From: Gadus chalcogrammus
Taxonomy: Eukaryota; Chordata; Actinopteri; Gadiformes; Gadidae
NCBI RefSeq assembly: GCF_026213295.1
Contig: NC_079414.1
Span: 2,170,618 to 2,234,617, forward strand
Length of the DNA stretch: 64,000 bases
Direction: 5' to 3'
Below, one piece after another: positions 1 to 11,312 of this stretch; position 1 is the first letter of the stretch, and each line of letters opens with the position of its first letter. Below the pieces are notes generated by a model that had not been told where the DNA came from, ran no database searches, and saw only the letters and a list, made by a program, of their open reading frames with translations. Both the position numbers and the translations under genes were made by a program.

Positions 1-869
<869 letters not shown>

Positions 870-1949
870 GTTTACAATAGGGGTGTACACGTGTACACGT
901 GTAACCTGTTAGTAAATCATAACCGTTTAGGAAAAATCAGTAAACGAAAACCGTAAAAAAGAAAATAATAATCACCGTGCCATTGTTTCAATGGGAATTG
1001 CGACAGTCCATACTTTCAACATAAAGTTTACATTTTTATAATTCGAAATTCGTCCCAGCCTTTATCCCACAGATACTCTAGGGTCTATCGCATATAACCG
1101 CGTTGTCTGATTACAGTTTAATGTAACAGTAACCTGACAACATCCAAATTTAAACCGCAACTGCAAATTAACCACACAGAGATAACCATGGCAACCGGTC
1201 AAACAAATTCTCTTTTTGCAATCATTCTGCTCGTGCATCCGCCATGTTGATAAACAAATAATCCCCCTATAGCGCGATTGCGGTCCACTTAAAAAAATAA
1301 ATAAAAAATTCATTCATTAAGGCGAGACACGGCAGGTGAATACGATTTTTTTTAACTTACAGATATCTTTATGAAACTTTACCGGTTGATTAGCCACATG
1401 ATTAGAAAGAAGAAAATGCATTAGAAGTTTTCTGTAATTGTATGTTAAGATATGCAAATTAGGCTATATCCACTAAGATATGCGCAAATGTGCATATATT
1501 TTGAAACGAAGAATCGGACCATTGGAAAAAGCCAGGCTCAAAATTAGTTTTTCATGTTACTATATTAAATAGAAAATATTTACAAAGGGGATTAGATATC
1601 TCCTTTCGTTATCCAGTTAATCATAAAATACTGCCAATGCCTTAAAAAATGTATTGCCGCCCTATTTTTATGTATAAAATGTCATGTAAATCCGGGCAAG
1701 AATAATATATCAACAAATCCCAGTGTAAAAATCTTCATATAGTAGCTGAGAATAAGATTCTAAAGTTTGGTGCATGTAGGTGCTACAGAAGTGGAGATTC
1801 CTTGCTTGGCGTGTGAGGAAAAACTCATTTTGAGAAAACGGCCTTTAAAGATTCTTATGGCAAAAGCTAACCAGGAAGCTTGAGAGCATACCACGTGATA
1901 CATTCAAACCAATCGTCTTGTCGGAAATCGAGTCCAGCCAATCAGATAT

Positions 1950-2120
1950 CAGTTCTATTTCATCCTTACTGACCGCCAGAGGTGGTGCTTAAAGCACTGG
2001 ATCTCCACCTCGCGCATGCGCATTTCGAGTACCTAATACCAACATAGTCACCTGAGACCCCCACGTGACACCGGGAAGGCTATATCTTCCGGTGTCATTA
2101 GAGGATATGTTCCTTTACAT
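1950..2120. repeat. DIRS left inverted terminal repeat
   Basis: Contains gaccgccagaggtggtgctt and tcacctgagacccccacgtg. The complement of both is found near 7900-8010 with small differences. Confidence 0.9.
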
Positions 2121-2318
2121 CTTCTCGCTGCGCAGGTACCGTATTGAACCTTTTTGTTTGAGAAAGGAAGGAAGTTTGTTACAACTGGCTACGTGAAGCC
2201 TCGTGACCAAGGTCGGAGCTGCGGGTAACCCGTCCTCCAGAGGCTGTGGCTAGTTGATGCAGATATTTAGTGAAAAAAGAGTAACGATAAGAAGAGTAGC
2301 CGGCGTTTGTTTGGGAGG

Positions 2319-2697
2319 GCAGTGTGCTCGCTCCCGCTCCCAGCACTCGTTCGCCTCTTTGTTCTGTTATTGTTTGTTGTGTTAGCTTTGCTCTGTTCTA
2401 ACCATCAATTTATTTTTTCCTTACAACTTACCGGTGGAGGCAGTTCTCTCGCTCCCGCTCCCAGTAACGTTTTTGTTTGGTTTCCCCTCTTTTTTAGCAG
2501 CAGCGCTTACGCTCAAGCTAATTAATATCGGTCGATTTCATTTTCTGGTGAAGGCAGTGTTCTCGCTCCCGCTCCCGTTAACGCCGCATTTGGCCCTTGT
2601 TTGGTTTATAATTAGTAGCAACGATCACGCTCAGGCTAATTAGTTTCTGTTTTTAATTTTTACTGGCAAGGGAAGTGCTCTCGCTTCCGCTCCCAGT
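2319..2697 (+). repeat. Four ~117-bp leader repeats in the DIRS 5' region
   Basis: The motif ctcgctcccgctcccag and close variants recur at about 2327, 2446, 2560 and 2678, spaced 115-119 bp, with partly conserved sequence between. They lie between the left terminal repeat and the gag start. No function is known to me. Confidence 0.8.
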
Positions 2698-2721
2698 ACG
2701 CTGCCGGTGGCTGCCTCCATA

Positions 2722-3636
2722 ATGGCCCACCTATGTGTCGCCTGTGCGGCTCCTCTTGAGCCTAAGGACGGCCACGACAGTTGCCCTCCTTGCCTCGGTC
2801 TCGAGCATTAGAGGGAGAGCCTCACGGACAGCGTCTGCATGAACTGCAGCCTCCTGCCTTGGGTGCTCAGAGTGGCTAGGCTAACAGGCGCAACCCTGTC
2901 CCGGCCACATTCTCCGTCCCTCCTTCAGAGGAGTACCTGAAGGAGCTCCATGCTTGCTGGAGGGACACTAGGGCCCTATCCCACTCGACGTCGGATGCCC
3001 GGACCTTGGCTGCCATGCAGAATGCGGCGCATGTTGGGCTGGGCCGCATGCCAGCAGTCGAGCATGCCATCGCCTCCCTAATTCTGGCTCCTGATGAGGC
3101 TCTGAGGCCAAATGCCAGGTGTCCTCGGCCACAGTGCAGGGTCACAGACGACCTCCTGTCAAAGGCCTACAACGCAGCGGCGCGCATGGGTCGTATTGGG
3201 AACTGGGTCGTAGTTGGGGCGCACTATGTCCACCCTCGTGCAGACTCGCCGCCAGGTGTGGCTTGCGCAGTCGCCCCTGACAGAGACATGTAGGAGGGTC
3301 CTTCGTGCGGTGCCGGTGGAACCAGGGGAGCTCTTTGGGTCAGCTGCCCTGGAAGTGCTGGAGGGGGCTGCCCGAGCTAGGCAGACCAGGAAGCAGCTGT
3401 CAGGCCTAAATAGGAGTGTGTCCATTCCTAGCAGGCCTGGGGGCCCCTCGGCAGTCCCCCAGCGGCGCTTTCAGCCACCTGATTACTCCGGTGGCCTACG
3501 AAGGTCTCAGCGGGCTGCGCAACAGCCCACGGATGGCTTTCGGGCCCCCGAACGCCTACCTTCCTGGCAGCCCCGTGCCCCACATCCCAACCGACGCCCC
3601 CCCAGGGCCTCAGGAGGCCGGGGGGGTAGGTGCTAG
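2722..3636 (+). pseudogene. DIRS gag-like ORF, broken
   Basis: Starts MAHLCVACAAPLEPK, with a Cys-pair motif (CVAC...CPPC), meets a TAG at about 2809, and changes frame around 3195-3213. The middle part contains EEYLKELHACWRDTRALS and NAAHVGLGRMPAVEHAIASL, and the end is Arg/Pro-rich (GGLRRSQRAAQQ). This fits the gag region that precedes the polymerase ORF in DIRS elements. Confidence 0.7.
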
Positions 3637-5536
3637 GCCCTCGGGGCCGGTCGTCGGGTGTTTTTCCCATCAGCAGCTCAGTTACTGGGCTGCCTGTACT
3701 TCAGACCCTTGGGTGGTTTCCACCTTGACCCAAGGGTACGAGTTGCAGTTCCGACGCCGGCCCTTAGCCTTCAGCCGGGTCAAAATGACTGTCGTCAACG
3801 ACCCGGCAGAGGCCTTGGCTCTGGACCAGGAGTTGTCCACCCTCCTGGCCAAAGGGGCAATCGAGCCAGTGGATCCTCTGCTGCACCCCAGAGGATTCTA
3901 CTCAAGATACTTTCTCGTGAAGAAGAAAGATGGCAGATTTCGCCCAATTCTCGACCTGAGGGGACTCGACAGGTTCCTGAAGGTCCTGCCATTCCACATG
4001 CTCACCGCATCCGACACGCTGCGGGTGGTCGCAAGGGGAGAATGGTTCACCACGGTGGACCTAAGGGACGCATATTTCCACGTCCCAATTGCACCGCGCC
4101 ATCAGCACTTCCTCCTGTTCGCCTTTCGCGGCCGGCATTTTCAATTCAGGGTACTTCCCTTTGTTCTCTCCCTCTCCCCGAGGGTATTCACCAGGGTTGT
4201 GGCGGCAGCTCTTGCACCCCTGCAGAAGCAGGGCACGAAGGTCCTGCCGTATTTGGACGACTGGCTGATCTGTGCACTGTCCCAGTCCCAGTCGGCCCGG
4301 TACACGGCTCGGCTGCTCTTGCACGTGGCCCGGCTTGGCCTGACGGTGAACTTTGTGAAGAGTTGCCTGGACCCATTCCAACGGGTCACATACCTGAGGA
4401 TGGTCCTAGACTCGGACGCTATGAGGGCCTATCTGTCACCTCAGCGTGTGACCGACATCCTCCTCTGCCTCCCCCTCTTCGGGTATGGCAGGATGGTACC
4501 ATTTATTCTTTGCCTGCAGCTCTTGGGCAAGCTGACAGCTGCCTCAGCTGTGGTGCCCCTCGGCTTGCTGTCTCTGCGCCCTATGCAGATGTGGCTGAAC
4601 AGCCTCTACTTGGACCCCAAGTGGCACAGGCACCGAAAGGTCAGAGTGTCTCGGCAGTGCCTCTTCTCTCTCTCCCCATGGAGAAAGAGGTCGTACATGT
4701 CTGTGGGTGTACCCATGGGCACCATTCCATCCCGCCGGGAGCTGGTCACGACAGACGCCTGCCTATCGGGATGGGGCGCGGTTTGGCAGGGCAGGACTGC
4801 CCAAGGGCAGTGGCCGGCCCAGAATCATGCTCACATCAATGTGCTAGAGCTCAGGGCGGTACAGCTAGCACTCAATCATTTTCTGCCTCAGTTGAGAGGC
4901 AAGCATGTGCTGGTTCGATCCGACAACAGGTCAGCTGTTGCCCAGATCAACAACCAAGGGGGGACCCGGTCTTCACGGCTACTCCGGGTATCTCGGAACT
5001 TGTTGGCCTGGGCATATCCCCGCCTGGCCAGCGTACGGGCGGTCTTCATACCGGGGCAACAGAACCAGGTCGCAGACTTTCTATCGCGGCAGAAGCCCCC
5101 ACCGGGGGAGTGGCGGCTTCATCCGGAGGTGGTGGAGACGATGTGGGGTCTCTTTGGCAAGGCGGAGGCGGACCTCTTTGCATCAGAGGAATCTGCAGAT
5201 TGCCCCCTCTGGTTCTCCTGGACGGAGGTGCCTGGCCCCCTCGGACAGGATGCCTTGGCTCACGACTGGCCTCAGAGTCCTCTGTATGCCTTCCTACCGC
5301 TGCCCCTGATTCTCCCCACACTCCAGAGGGTGTTTCTGCGGGGCCACAGGCTACTTCTGGTGGCCCCCTACTGGCCAGGGAGACTCTGGTTTCCACTGCT
5401 ACGCAGGCTCTGCTGCAGCTCTCCATGGCGCCTCCCCTGCAGCTGGGGGGTCAGATTTGGCACCCAGATCCCCGTCGCCTCCAGCTCTGGGCTTGGCCGC
5501 TGCAGGGCCCGACTCACTGCTGAATGTTTGCACTGA
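3416..5536 (+). CDS. DIRS reverse transcriptase-RNase H ORF
   Basis: A 706-codon open frame overlapping the end of gag in another frame; the true start is unknown. The reverse transcriptase shows FLVKKKDGRFRPILDLRGLD, TVDLRDAYFHVPIA and the catalytic YLDDWL near 4248. RNase H follows with TTDACLSGWGAVW, a conserved Glu in INVLELRAV, and RSDNRSAVAQINNQGG. This half appears intact while its neighbours are broken. It would copy the element RNA using host transcription. Confidence 0.93.
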   Translation: MCPFLAGLGAPRQSPSGAFSHLITPVAYEGLSGLRNSPRMAFGPPNAYLPGSPVPHIPTDAPPGPQEAGGVGARPSGPVVGCFSHQQLSYWAACTSDPWVVSTLTQGYELQFRRRPLAFSRVKMTVVNDPAEALALDQELSTLLAKGAIEPVDPLLHPRGFYSRYFLVKKKDGRFRPILDLRGLDRFLKVLPFHMLTASDTLRVVARGEWFTTVDLRDAYFHVPIAPRHQHFLLFAFRGRHFQFRVLPFVLSLSPRVFTRVVAAALAPLQKQGTKVLPYLDDWLICALSQSQSARYTARLLLHVARLGLTVNFVKSCLDPFQRVTYLRMVLDSDAMRAYLSPQRVTDILLCLPLFGYGRMVPFILCLQLLGKLTAASAVVPLGLLSLRPMQMWLNSLYLDPKWHRHRKVRVSRQCLFSLSPWRKRSYMSVGVPMGTIPSRRELVTTDACLSGWGAVWQGRTAQGQWPAQNHAHINVLELRAVQLALNHFLPQLRGKHVLVRSDNRSAVAQINNQGGTRSSRLLRVSRNLLAWAYPRLASVRAVFIPGQQNQVADFLSRQKPPPGEWRLHPEVVETMWGLFGKAEADLFASEESADCPLWFSWTEVPGPLGQDALAHDWPQSPLYAFLPLPLILPTLQRVFLRGHRLLLVAPYWPGRLWFPLLRRLCCSSPWRLPCSWGVRFGTQIPVASSSGLGRCRARLTAECLH

Positions 5537-5697
5537 GACTGTCAGGAATACTATTCTGAGTGCCAGGGCACCATCTACCAGAGCACAGTATGCCAACAGA
5601 TGGAAGTTATTCTCTGACTGGTGTAGGGGTAAGACGTCGGTAGACCCAGCACGTTGCTCCGTGGCCACCGTTCTGGAGTTTCTGCAGTCCCTCCTGG
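5457..5697 (+). pseudogene. DIRS tyrosine recombinase, 5' part before hAT insertion
   Basis: Overlaps the reverse transcriptase ORF in another frame. Includes LSARAPSTRAQYANRWKLFS and ends at VLEFLQSLL, where the hAT element at 5698 interrupts codon Asp. The remaining part resumes in frame at 6853. Its family joins circular DNA copies to the chromosome. Confidence 0.85.
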
Positions 5698-6844
5698 TAG
5701 GGATGTTAAACGACTCGTTTTCTGTGAGTCGACGTGTAGGAGGCATAAATCGAAAAATCGATCGATTTCTTCTCTTTTTTTCGGCCCGCGGCTGCAGCAG
5801 TTGCAGAGCTCAAAGGATCTGTGCATTCCTTTAAAACAGCGGCCCAGTTGGCCCACCCGTCCTATTTCAAAGGTTACTATCAGGAGCACACCAATAATGC
5901 ATTTTTTTTATGAAGTTAAGTTGATATAAAAATGATGATTAACAAAATATCAAAGAGCAGGATTGTGAACCTGTAAATTCCCAATAGGCAAAATGTGTCG
6001 GCGTTGTTTTAATTAGGAACGGCAGTTGATGATGCGCGCCTCCTCTTTGCAACGAAATTGTTTAAGTCGGACATAAAACCATTTAAGCTGTCCAGGCATC
6101 AGTGGTGATAGCAACTTTGTCAGCTGAGGACAGGATCTCGCGGAGGGAGGCTGCTGCTTCGCGGTACATTTTCTCCAGCCTCACAGTCATCGTTTGGCGA
6201 CATGGCACTGTGTAGGTTGGCTCGAGAAATGAAATCAGATTGCGTAACCCAGTCCCCTCTACTACGCTCATGGGCAGCATATCTCCGGCTATCATCTTAG
6301 CTAGCAACCCGCTGATTCTTTCAGCCCGGCGGCTATCACAGGATCTCACCGTAAAGTTTGCGATGCTGCCTTGCTGGCTGGAAGGCTTGGGATGCCTCCT
6401 TGCCAGGTGATTCAACATCACGGTTGTGGACGAATGGTACGCAAACTTCATGAGGCATAATTTACACTGAACTGTTCTGTCATCAATCTTCATGAAACTA
6501 TCCCACACCGGATTTTAAGTGAAGATGCCATTGTCATGAAAGGACAAAGGAAGAGATCGCTCTCGGGAGACGTAGCGGTGTAGCAGAACAGAAGTGACCG
6601 TTAGAAAAACAACACAGCTACGTCTCCCATTTGAAAAAAAAGAGAAGGATTTATTGTATTTTGATCATTTTTAATTGGTTATTTTGAAATCAGAAATGGG
6701 TTAGAATGTTTTGTAAAGGACATTGAAGCAGTTTGTATGTAAAAAAAAAAGTAAAAAAAACGATTCATCGATTTCTATTTTTAGAGTCGTTTAGAGCACG
6801 AGTCGAGAATCGACCGTTGAGTCGACACATTCTTCACATCCCTA
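5698..6844 (-). mobile_element. hAT element inside the DIRS recombinase gene (level 4)
   Basis: Ends tagggatgttaaa and ...tcacatcccta, flanked by a perfect 8-bp duplication CCTCCTGG (5690-5697, 6845-6852). The element is 1147 bp and carries only the 5' part of a transposase gene on the minus strand, so it is an internally deleted copy. Confidence 0.9.
6083..6508 (-). pseudogene. hAT transposase N-terminal fragment with BED zinc finger
   Basis: Reads MWDSFMKIDDRTVQCKLCLM with a Cys-x2-Cys (CKLC) and His-x4-His (HLARRH) BED finger. It ends at VAITTDAWTA, the start of the conserved hAT catalytic region around its first Asp. The rest of the transposase is missing. BED fingers bind the transposon ends. 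Confidence 0.85.
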
Positions 6845-6852
6845 CCTCCTGG

Positions 6853-7682
6853 ATGGTGGTCGCTCTCATTCCACCTTGAGGGTTTATGTGGCTGCTATCT
6901 CTTCCCGACATGAGATGGTCGACGGAGCCACAATGGGTTGCCACAGGTTGGTGTCCCTCTTCCTTAGGGGGGCCCTGTGGCTGAGGACTTCAGCTTGGGA
7001 CCTGCCCCTGGTGCTGGAGGCCATGTCATCACCTCCTTTTGAGCCTCTGACCCAGATAAGGTTGAAGTGGCTGTCCATGAAGGTGGCTTTTCTGCTCGCC
7101 ATTACCACTGCGAAGCGGGGTCGGGGAGTTGCACGCCCTATCCGTGGCAGATACAAGCCTGCTGTGGAACCCTGATGGCTCAGGTTTGGTTTTATGGCCC
7201 AATGTGGCGTTCCTGCCCAAGGTGCTTTCACGCACCTATTTTAAACAGCCTATCCAGCTGGCACGTTTTAACTCCCCATCTGAGGGGAATGAGTCCGAGA
7301 TGCTGTGCCCGGTACGGGCGCTTAGGGCTTACATTGCTGCTACGGCCGGTATACGGCGGTCCGAGCAACTGTTCGTGTGTCACGGTGGCCCTAACAGAGG
7401 TTCTGCCTTGTCTAAACAGAGGCTGTCCCACTGGGTCGTCGACACCATTATACATGCCTATGTGGCCAGTGGCCGCCCCCCGCCATCCGGGTTGAGGTGC
7501 CACTCCACCAGAAGCGTGTCGACATCGTGGGCCGCACTAAGAGGTGTACCCCTGGAGTCGATCTGAGCCGCGGCATCATGGACGTCACCGGGCACCTTTA
7601 CAAGGTTTTACCGCGTCAACGTCGCCAGTCCCCACCCGATGAGTGTGGTCCTACTGCCAAGCTCTGCTACCTCCAATGAGTG
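6853..7682 (+). pseudogene. DIRS tyrosine recombinase, 3' catalytic part, broken
   Basis: Resumes with DGGRSHSTLRVYVAAISSRH. The catalytic residues are recognisable: Arg in the AKRVGELHALS region, HSTR, and Tyr in the FYRVN motif near 7610. A single extra G in the run at about 7118-7127 shifts the frame and a TGA at about 7564 truncates it, so the protein is inactive even without the hAT insertion. Confidence 0.85.
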
Positions 7683-7724
7683 AGGTGGGTGTTGGATTCT
7701 TTGTGACCTTTATGGTATGGGTCA

Positions 7725-7826
7725 TCCAGTGCTTTAAGCACCGCCTCTGGCGGTCAGTAAGGATGAAATAGAAAGAAAGTTACGAATGTAACTACGGTTC
7801 TATGAATCCTGGATGACCGCCAGAGC
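7725..7826. repeat. DIRS internal complementary region
   Basis: The first half is the reverse complement of the outer left end (cggtcagtaaggatgaaata). The second half is the reverse complement of the outer right end (tacggttctatgaatcctgg). The junction lies near 7771-7774. Confidence 0.9.
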
Positions 7827-7859
7827 ATTCAGTCACTCAGAATCCTTGTGTTCTCGCGA

Positions 7860-8051
7860 GAAGATTCTAGGAACATATCCTCTAATGACACCGAAGATAT
7901 AGCCTTCCCGGTGTCACGTGGGGGTCTCAGGTGACTATGTTGGTATTAGGTACTCGAAATGCGCACGCGTGAGGTGGAGATCCAGTGCTTTAAGCACCGC
8001 CTCTGGCGGTCATCCAGGATTCATAGAACCGTATTTACATTCGTAACTTTT
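7860..8051. repeat. DIRS right inverted terminal repeat
   Basis: Inverted copy of 1950-2120 including the ccgcctctggcggtc hairpin-like core, plus about 40 bp of right-specific end that is mirrored in the internal complementary region. Confidence 0.9.
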
Positions 8052-8619
8052 GTTTTATGTTGTGCAGCAGATCGAGTGCTTTCCAACGATACCACGGAAC
8101 ACATATGACAGAGACCGGCTGTAATTTGAAACGGTGCGTAATAAAGCAAACTTATGGTGAATCTTCTTTAAAATTCAGTGGCGCAAGTTAACAAACTATA
8201 ATAAAACAAACACCTAAATGTTTTGTTTTGACTTTTTTTTTTCTTTTGTGTGAATCATTACATGTTAATGGTGCAAAATAGCCCAAAATTTCAAAATTGA
8301 TCAGTGACTGAAAAATCGATGATTTTGCCTGCCGTGTCTCGCCTTAATAAATAGACGGTTAACCGTGTACACGAAAAAAAAGGGGTTGCGTAACCGTTCA
8401 CACCCCTAGTTTACAGCCATTTAAAAAAAAGTTCAAATCTTTTCACTTTATTAAAGTCATTCAAATTTACTTTAGTGAGTTTGTTTTAAGGTGGCTATTA
8501 AGCAAACATGAGAAGTGCTTCAATATTTTATTATTTGTTCGAGAGTAAAACTAAGTATCGGACTGATATAGATATCTGCAGATAGCCAAATCTGCGGTAT
8601 CGGAAGTGAAAACGTGGTA

Positions 8620-8773
<154 letters not shown>

Positions 8774-8861
8774 TATGTATATGCATGAATGCAGGGGTGC
8801 ACATAACTTTTTAAAGAGTCACACAGCTGAGTACCAGGAGATGGTATTTGGTACTCACTCC

Positions 8862-9752
8862 CAGAGGTGTCAAAAGTATTCACATTCATTACTCAAGTAG
8901 AAGTATAGATACTAGCGTTTAAAAATACTTCTGTAGAAGTTGAAGTATCAACTCAAGCTTTGTACTTAAGTAAAAGTACTGGTTTCAAAACTATTTAAAA
9001 TATTAAAGTAAAAGTAATGCAAGGGGAAAAAAATGCCATTAAGGACAAAAGCGTAGGCCGTGCCACAGGGGCCTATAGAATTACAATCAGCTATTTTTGC
9101 CAAGTATGCTCACACATAGGCCTACAAGGAATTTGTTCTCTGCATTTATCCCATCTGTGAATTAGTGACACACACACAGCACACCTCTATAGCACACTGC
9201 CCCACTTACCCCCAAATTTTTTTTGGGGGTAAGTCTTTTTTTGGGGGTAAGTCTAATATTATAGTCTAATGACTATAATATTAATGTTGAAAAGATTGCG
9301 ATGCACCTGTTTCAGTCACATTTATACCCATTGAAAATGAACGCATATTAGTACAATGCAAATACATTAAAGAACCATATATGTGTACTGAATGTAGACG
9401 GGCTCTGGTCATGCGCAGGTGCCATGTATCGCGTATAAACCAATAGGGTGTCAAAATGGTATATGTTTCTATTCTCATCCAACCAATCAAATTCACTCTA
9501 TCCGATGGCGCGAATTATCTGGATAGGTTTTTTTTTGAAAGCCGGCGGAACAAAAACAAGCCGAAATTAAATAGGAGTAACAAGGCCATTTTTAAAAAGT
9601 AAGGAGTAGAAAGTACATATAAGTGCGTGAAATGTAAGAAGTAGAAGTAAAAAGTAGGCTGAAAAATAATTACTCCAGTAAAGTATAGATACCCAAAATT
9701 TCTACTTAAGTAAGGTAACGAAGTATTTGTACTTAGTTACTTGACACCTCTG
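8862..9752. mobile_element. hAT nonautonomous element, 891 bp
   Basis: Inverted ends CAGAGGTGTCAAAAGTA... and ...TAGTTACTTGACACCTCTG, flanked by a perfect 8-bp duplication CTCACTCC (8854-8861, 9753-9760). The interior repeats the theme aagtaaaagtactgg/gtagaagtaaaaagt. No coding capacity. Confidence 0.93.
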
Positions 9753-10097
9753 CTCACTCCACACGTAGCTTTGTTTTAATAACATCTGAAACTGACCTAT
9801 TTTAACAAAGGAGATCCCATTTTCAATACACAACTTCTTAAGCACAGCAGTGTTTTTCACTCCACCTTTTTAAAACTGCAGTAGCTTGACCACGGAGCAA
9901 TTGAATATTGGGGCGTTGTTATGAGCTGATGTTACACAGTTCTCCAGTGTGTGTGTGTGGTGCAGAGCTCTCATGAGCGCACATTTCAGTGCGTTCATCA
10001 TTCATTTCCAGCCACTTGGAGTCACTGTTTGGACTTCTGTTCCGGCTCCATTTTCCTTTTCTTTGCAGGTGGCAAAACGCGACAAGATATATGAAGG

Positions 10098-10340
10098 TAT
10101 TATTGTAGCAAAAGTCTTTAGCACCTGTAACTGCAGAATTTGAATAGGTACACTAAAGTCACAGTAAATTTGAAGTCGTATATATTTATTTTGCATGTGT
10201 ACTCTAAAGTCACAAATGTGTAACAGTACATTTGTAGTCGTAAATATTTTTTATACCATTGTAAACACAAAATAGGGTCTACGAGTACACAAATCTGTGT
10301 TACAGGTGCACAAATCCTTTTGCTACAATTATTGCAGCGC
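10098..10340. repeat. Inverted-repeat element, MITE-like
   Basis: Left arm attgtagcaaaag...agcacctgtaac is mirrored by gttacaggtgcacaaatccttttgctacaat on the right, about 240 bp overall. The inner halves also repeat tactctaaagtcacaaatgt-like units. No clear target-site duplication was seen, so borders are approximate. Confidence 0.5.
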
Positions 10341-10399
10341 AGTTGGTGCAAAACACATTCGCACACCCGTGTTTCATAATCTGAGAACCTGCCCAAAAG

Positions 10400-11312
10400 G
10401 TGTGCATTCGTAAACCCAAATTTGAACTAATGTATCAGAACCTGCACATCTGTGAAAAATTTCCTCACAAAAAAATGATAAAGAACGCTATGTTAATTCA
10501 GCATTTTAATGAGCGAGCACAAATCCATTGTGCAAAATTACCTTGATAAGTTACCTGTTATCCGTCTTGTCATCGTTGCTATTAAATTAAAAATTTCTCT
10601 TTTTACTTAATTACTTACTTTACTTTTTTAATGTCTCCTTTTTTCGCCGCTTTCTACAACGTCTTTCTAAGCCGCTGTTGGTAGTGTCGGGTCAGCCATC
10701 TCTTCTTCGTTCGTTACCAGACTCCGGTTGCATTGTGGGATAGCGTAGTGACCTACCGTTGTATACTGTGGCGGTAGTACGCATTCTTTAACGTTTTCCG
10801 TATTACACAATGCGTACTGAGCATTCAGACGCGCTATATTTGTGGCGTACTACAAAATGCATGCTATAAGTATGAGTATTCGGATTCAGCCCTGGATTGG
10901 GTTTTGCGAGGTTTGTTTACCGGCGTTGCTATGGTTACCGGTCTTGCGTGTTCCAACGGTTTATTAGTTTCTAATAAATCGCTGTCTAATCAATACTTCA
11001 CTGCCTCTTCCGTGGTCATTACAATATTATGAATAGACTGCGTCAGGTTCTCCGACGTCTCTCCCTCTTGGCCTGCCCATAACAGGTTCGAATATTAAGG
11101 GCTGCCTAATATTCGTTCGAATTTTGATTTATTTCTTGATATTCGAATTATATTCAAATTAGGAAGTTCGGAGTCAAAGCCCTAATATATGGGTACTATC
11201 TCTGATTTGTCCACAGCCTAGAGCCTATTAAGCGAAGGTTCAAATGCCGTCCTTGTGTGTCTTGGTGTGTGGCTGTATGTTCTGCATGTGTGTTGCGTGC
11301 GGCGTTCTTTAG
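10400..11312. other. Intronic, with possible repeat ends
   Basis: Mostly unassigned. Near 11090-11190 a TTCGAATAT-rich stretch ending agtcaaagccctaatat resembles one end of a hAT-like repeat, but the opposite end was not identified. Confidence 0.35.

Larger units (their letters stand above)
1950..8051 (+). mobile_element. DIRS-type tyrosine-recombinase retrotransposon (level 3)
   Basis: Inverted terminal repeats at about 1950-2120 and 7860-8051, with an internal complementary region at 7725-7826 that matches the complement of both outer ends joined head to head. That is the DIRS hallmark for circular replication intermediates. Coding order is gag, reverse transcriptase-RNase H, tyrosine recombinase. 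No target-site duplication is expected or seen. All three ORFs carry breaks, so the copy is inactive. Confidence 0.93.
1321..8343. mobile_element. TTAA-target DNA element (level 2)
   Basis: Perfect 16-bp terminal inverted repeat GGCGAGACACGGCAGG (1321-1336, inverted at 8328-8343), flanked by TTAA (1317-1320 and 8344-8347). TTAA targets are used by piggyBac and Kolobok superfamilies; no transposase is visible, so the superfamily is open. About 920 bp remain once the DIRS insertion is excluded. Confidence 0.8.
878..8408. mobile_element. Outer hAT-like nonautonomous element (level 1 of a four-level nest)
   Basis: Ends TAGGGGTGTACACGTG at 878 and ...GTTCACACCCCTA at 8408, with flanking 8-bp direct repeats GTTTACAA (870-877) and GTTTACAG (8409-8416), one mismatch. 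Without the inserted DNA the element is about 500 bp, a typical MITE size. It is interrupted at 1317-8347 by a TTAA-target element. Confidence 0.75.

Noticed and set aside
9949..10143. Possible upstream kdm2a exon
   Set aside because: The frame contains no KDM2 motif, and its end lies in an inverted-repeat element.
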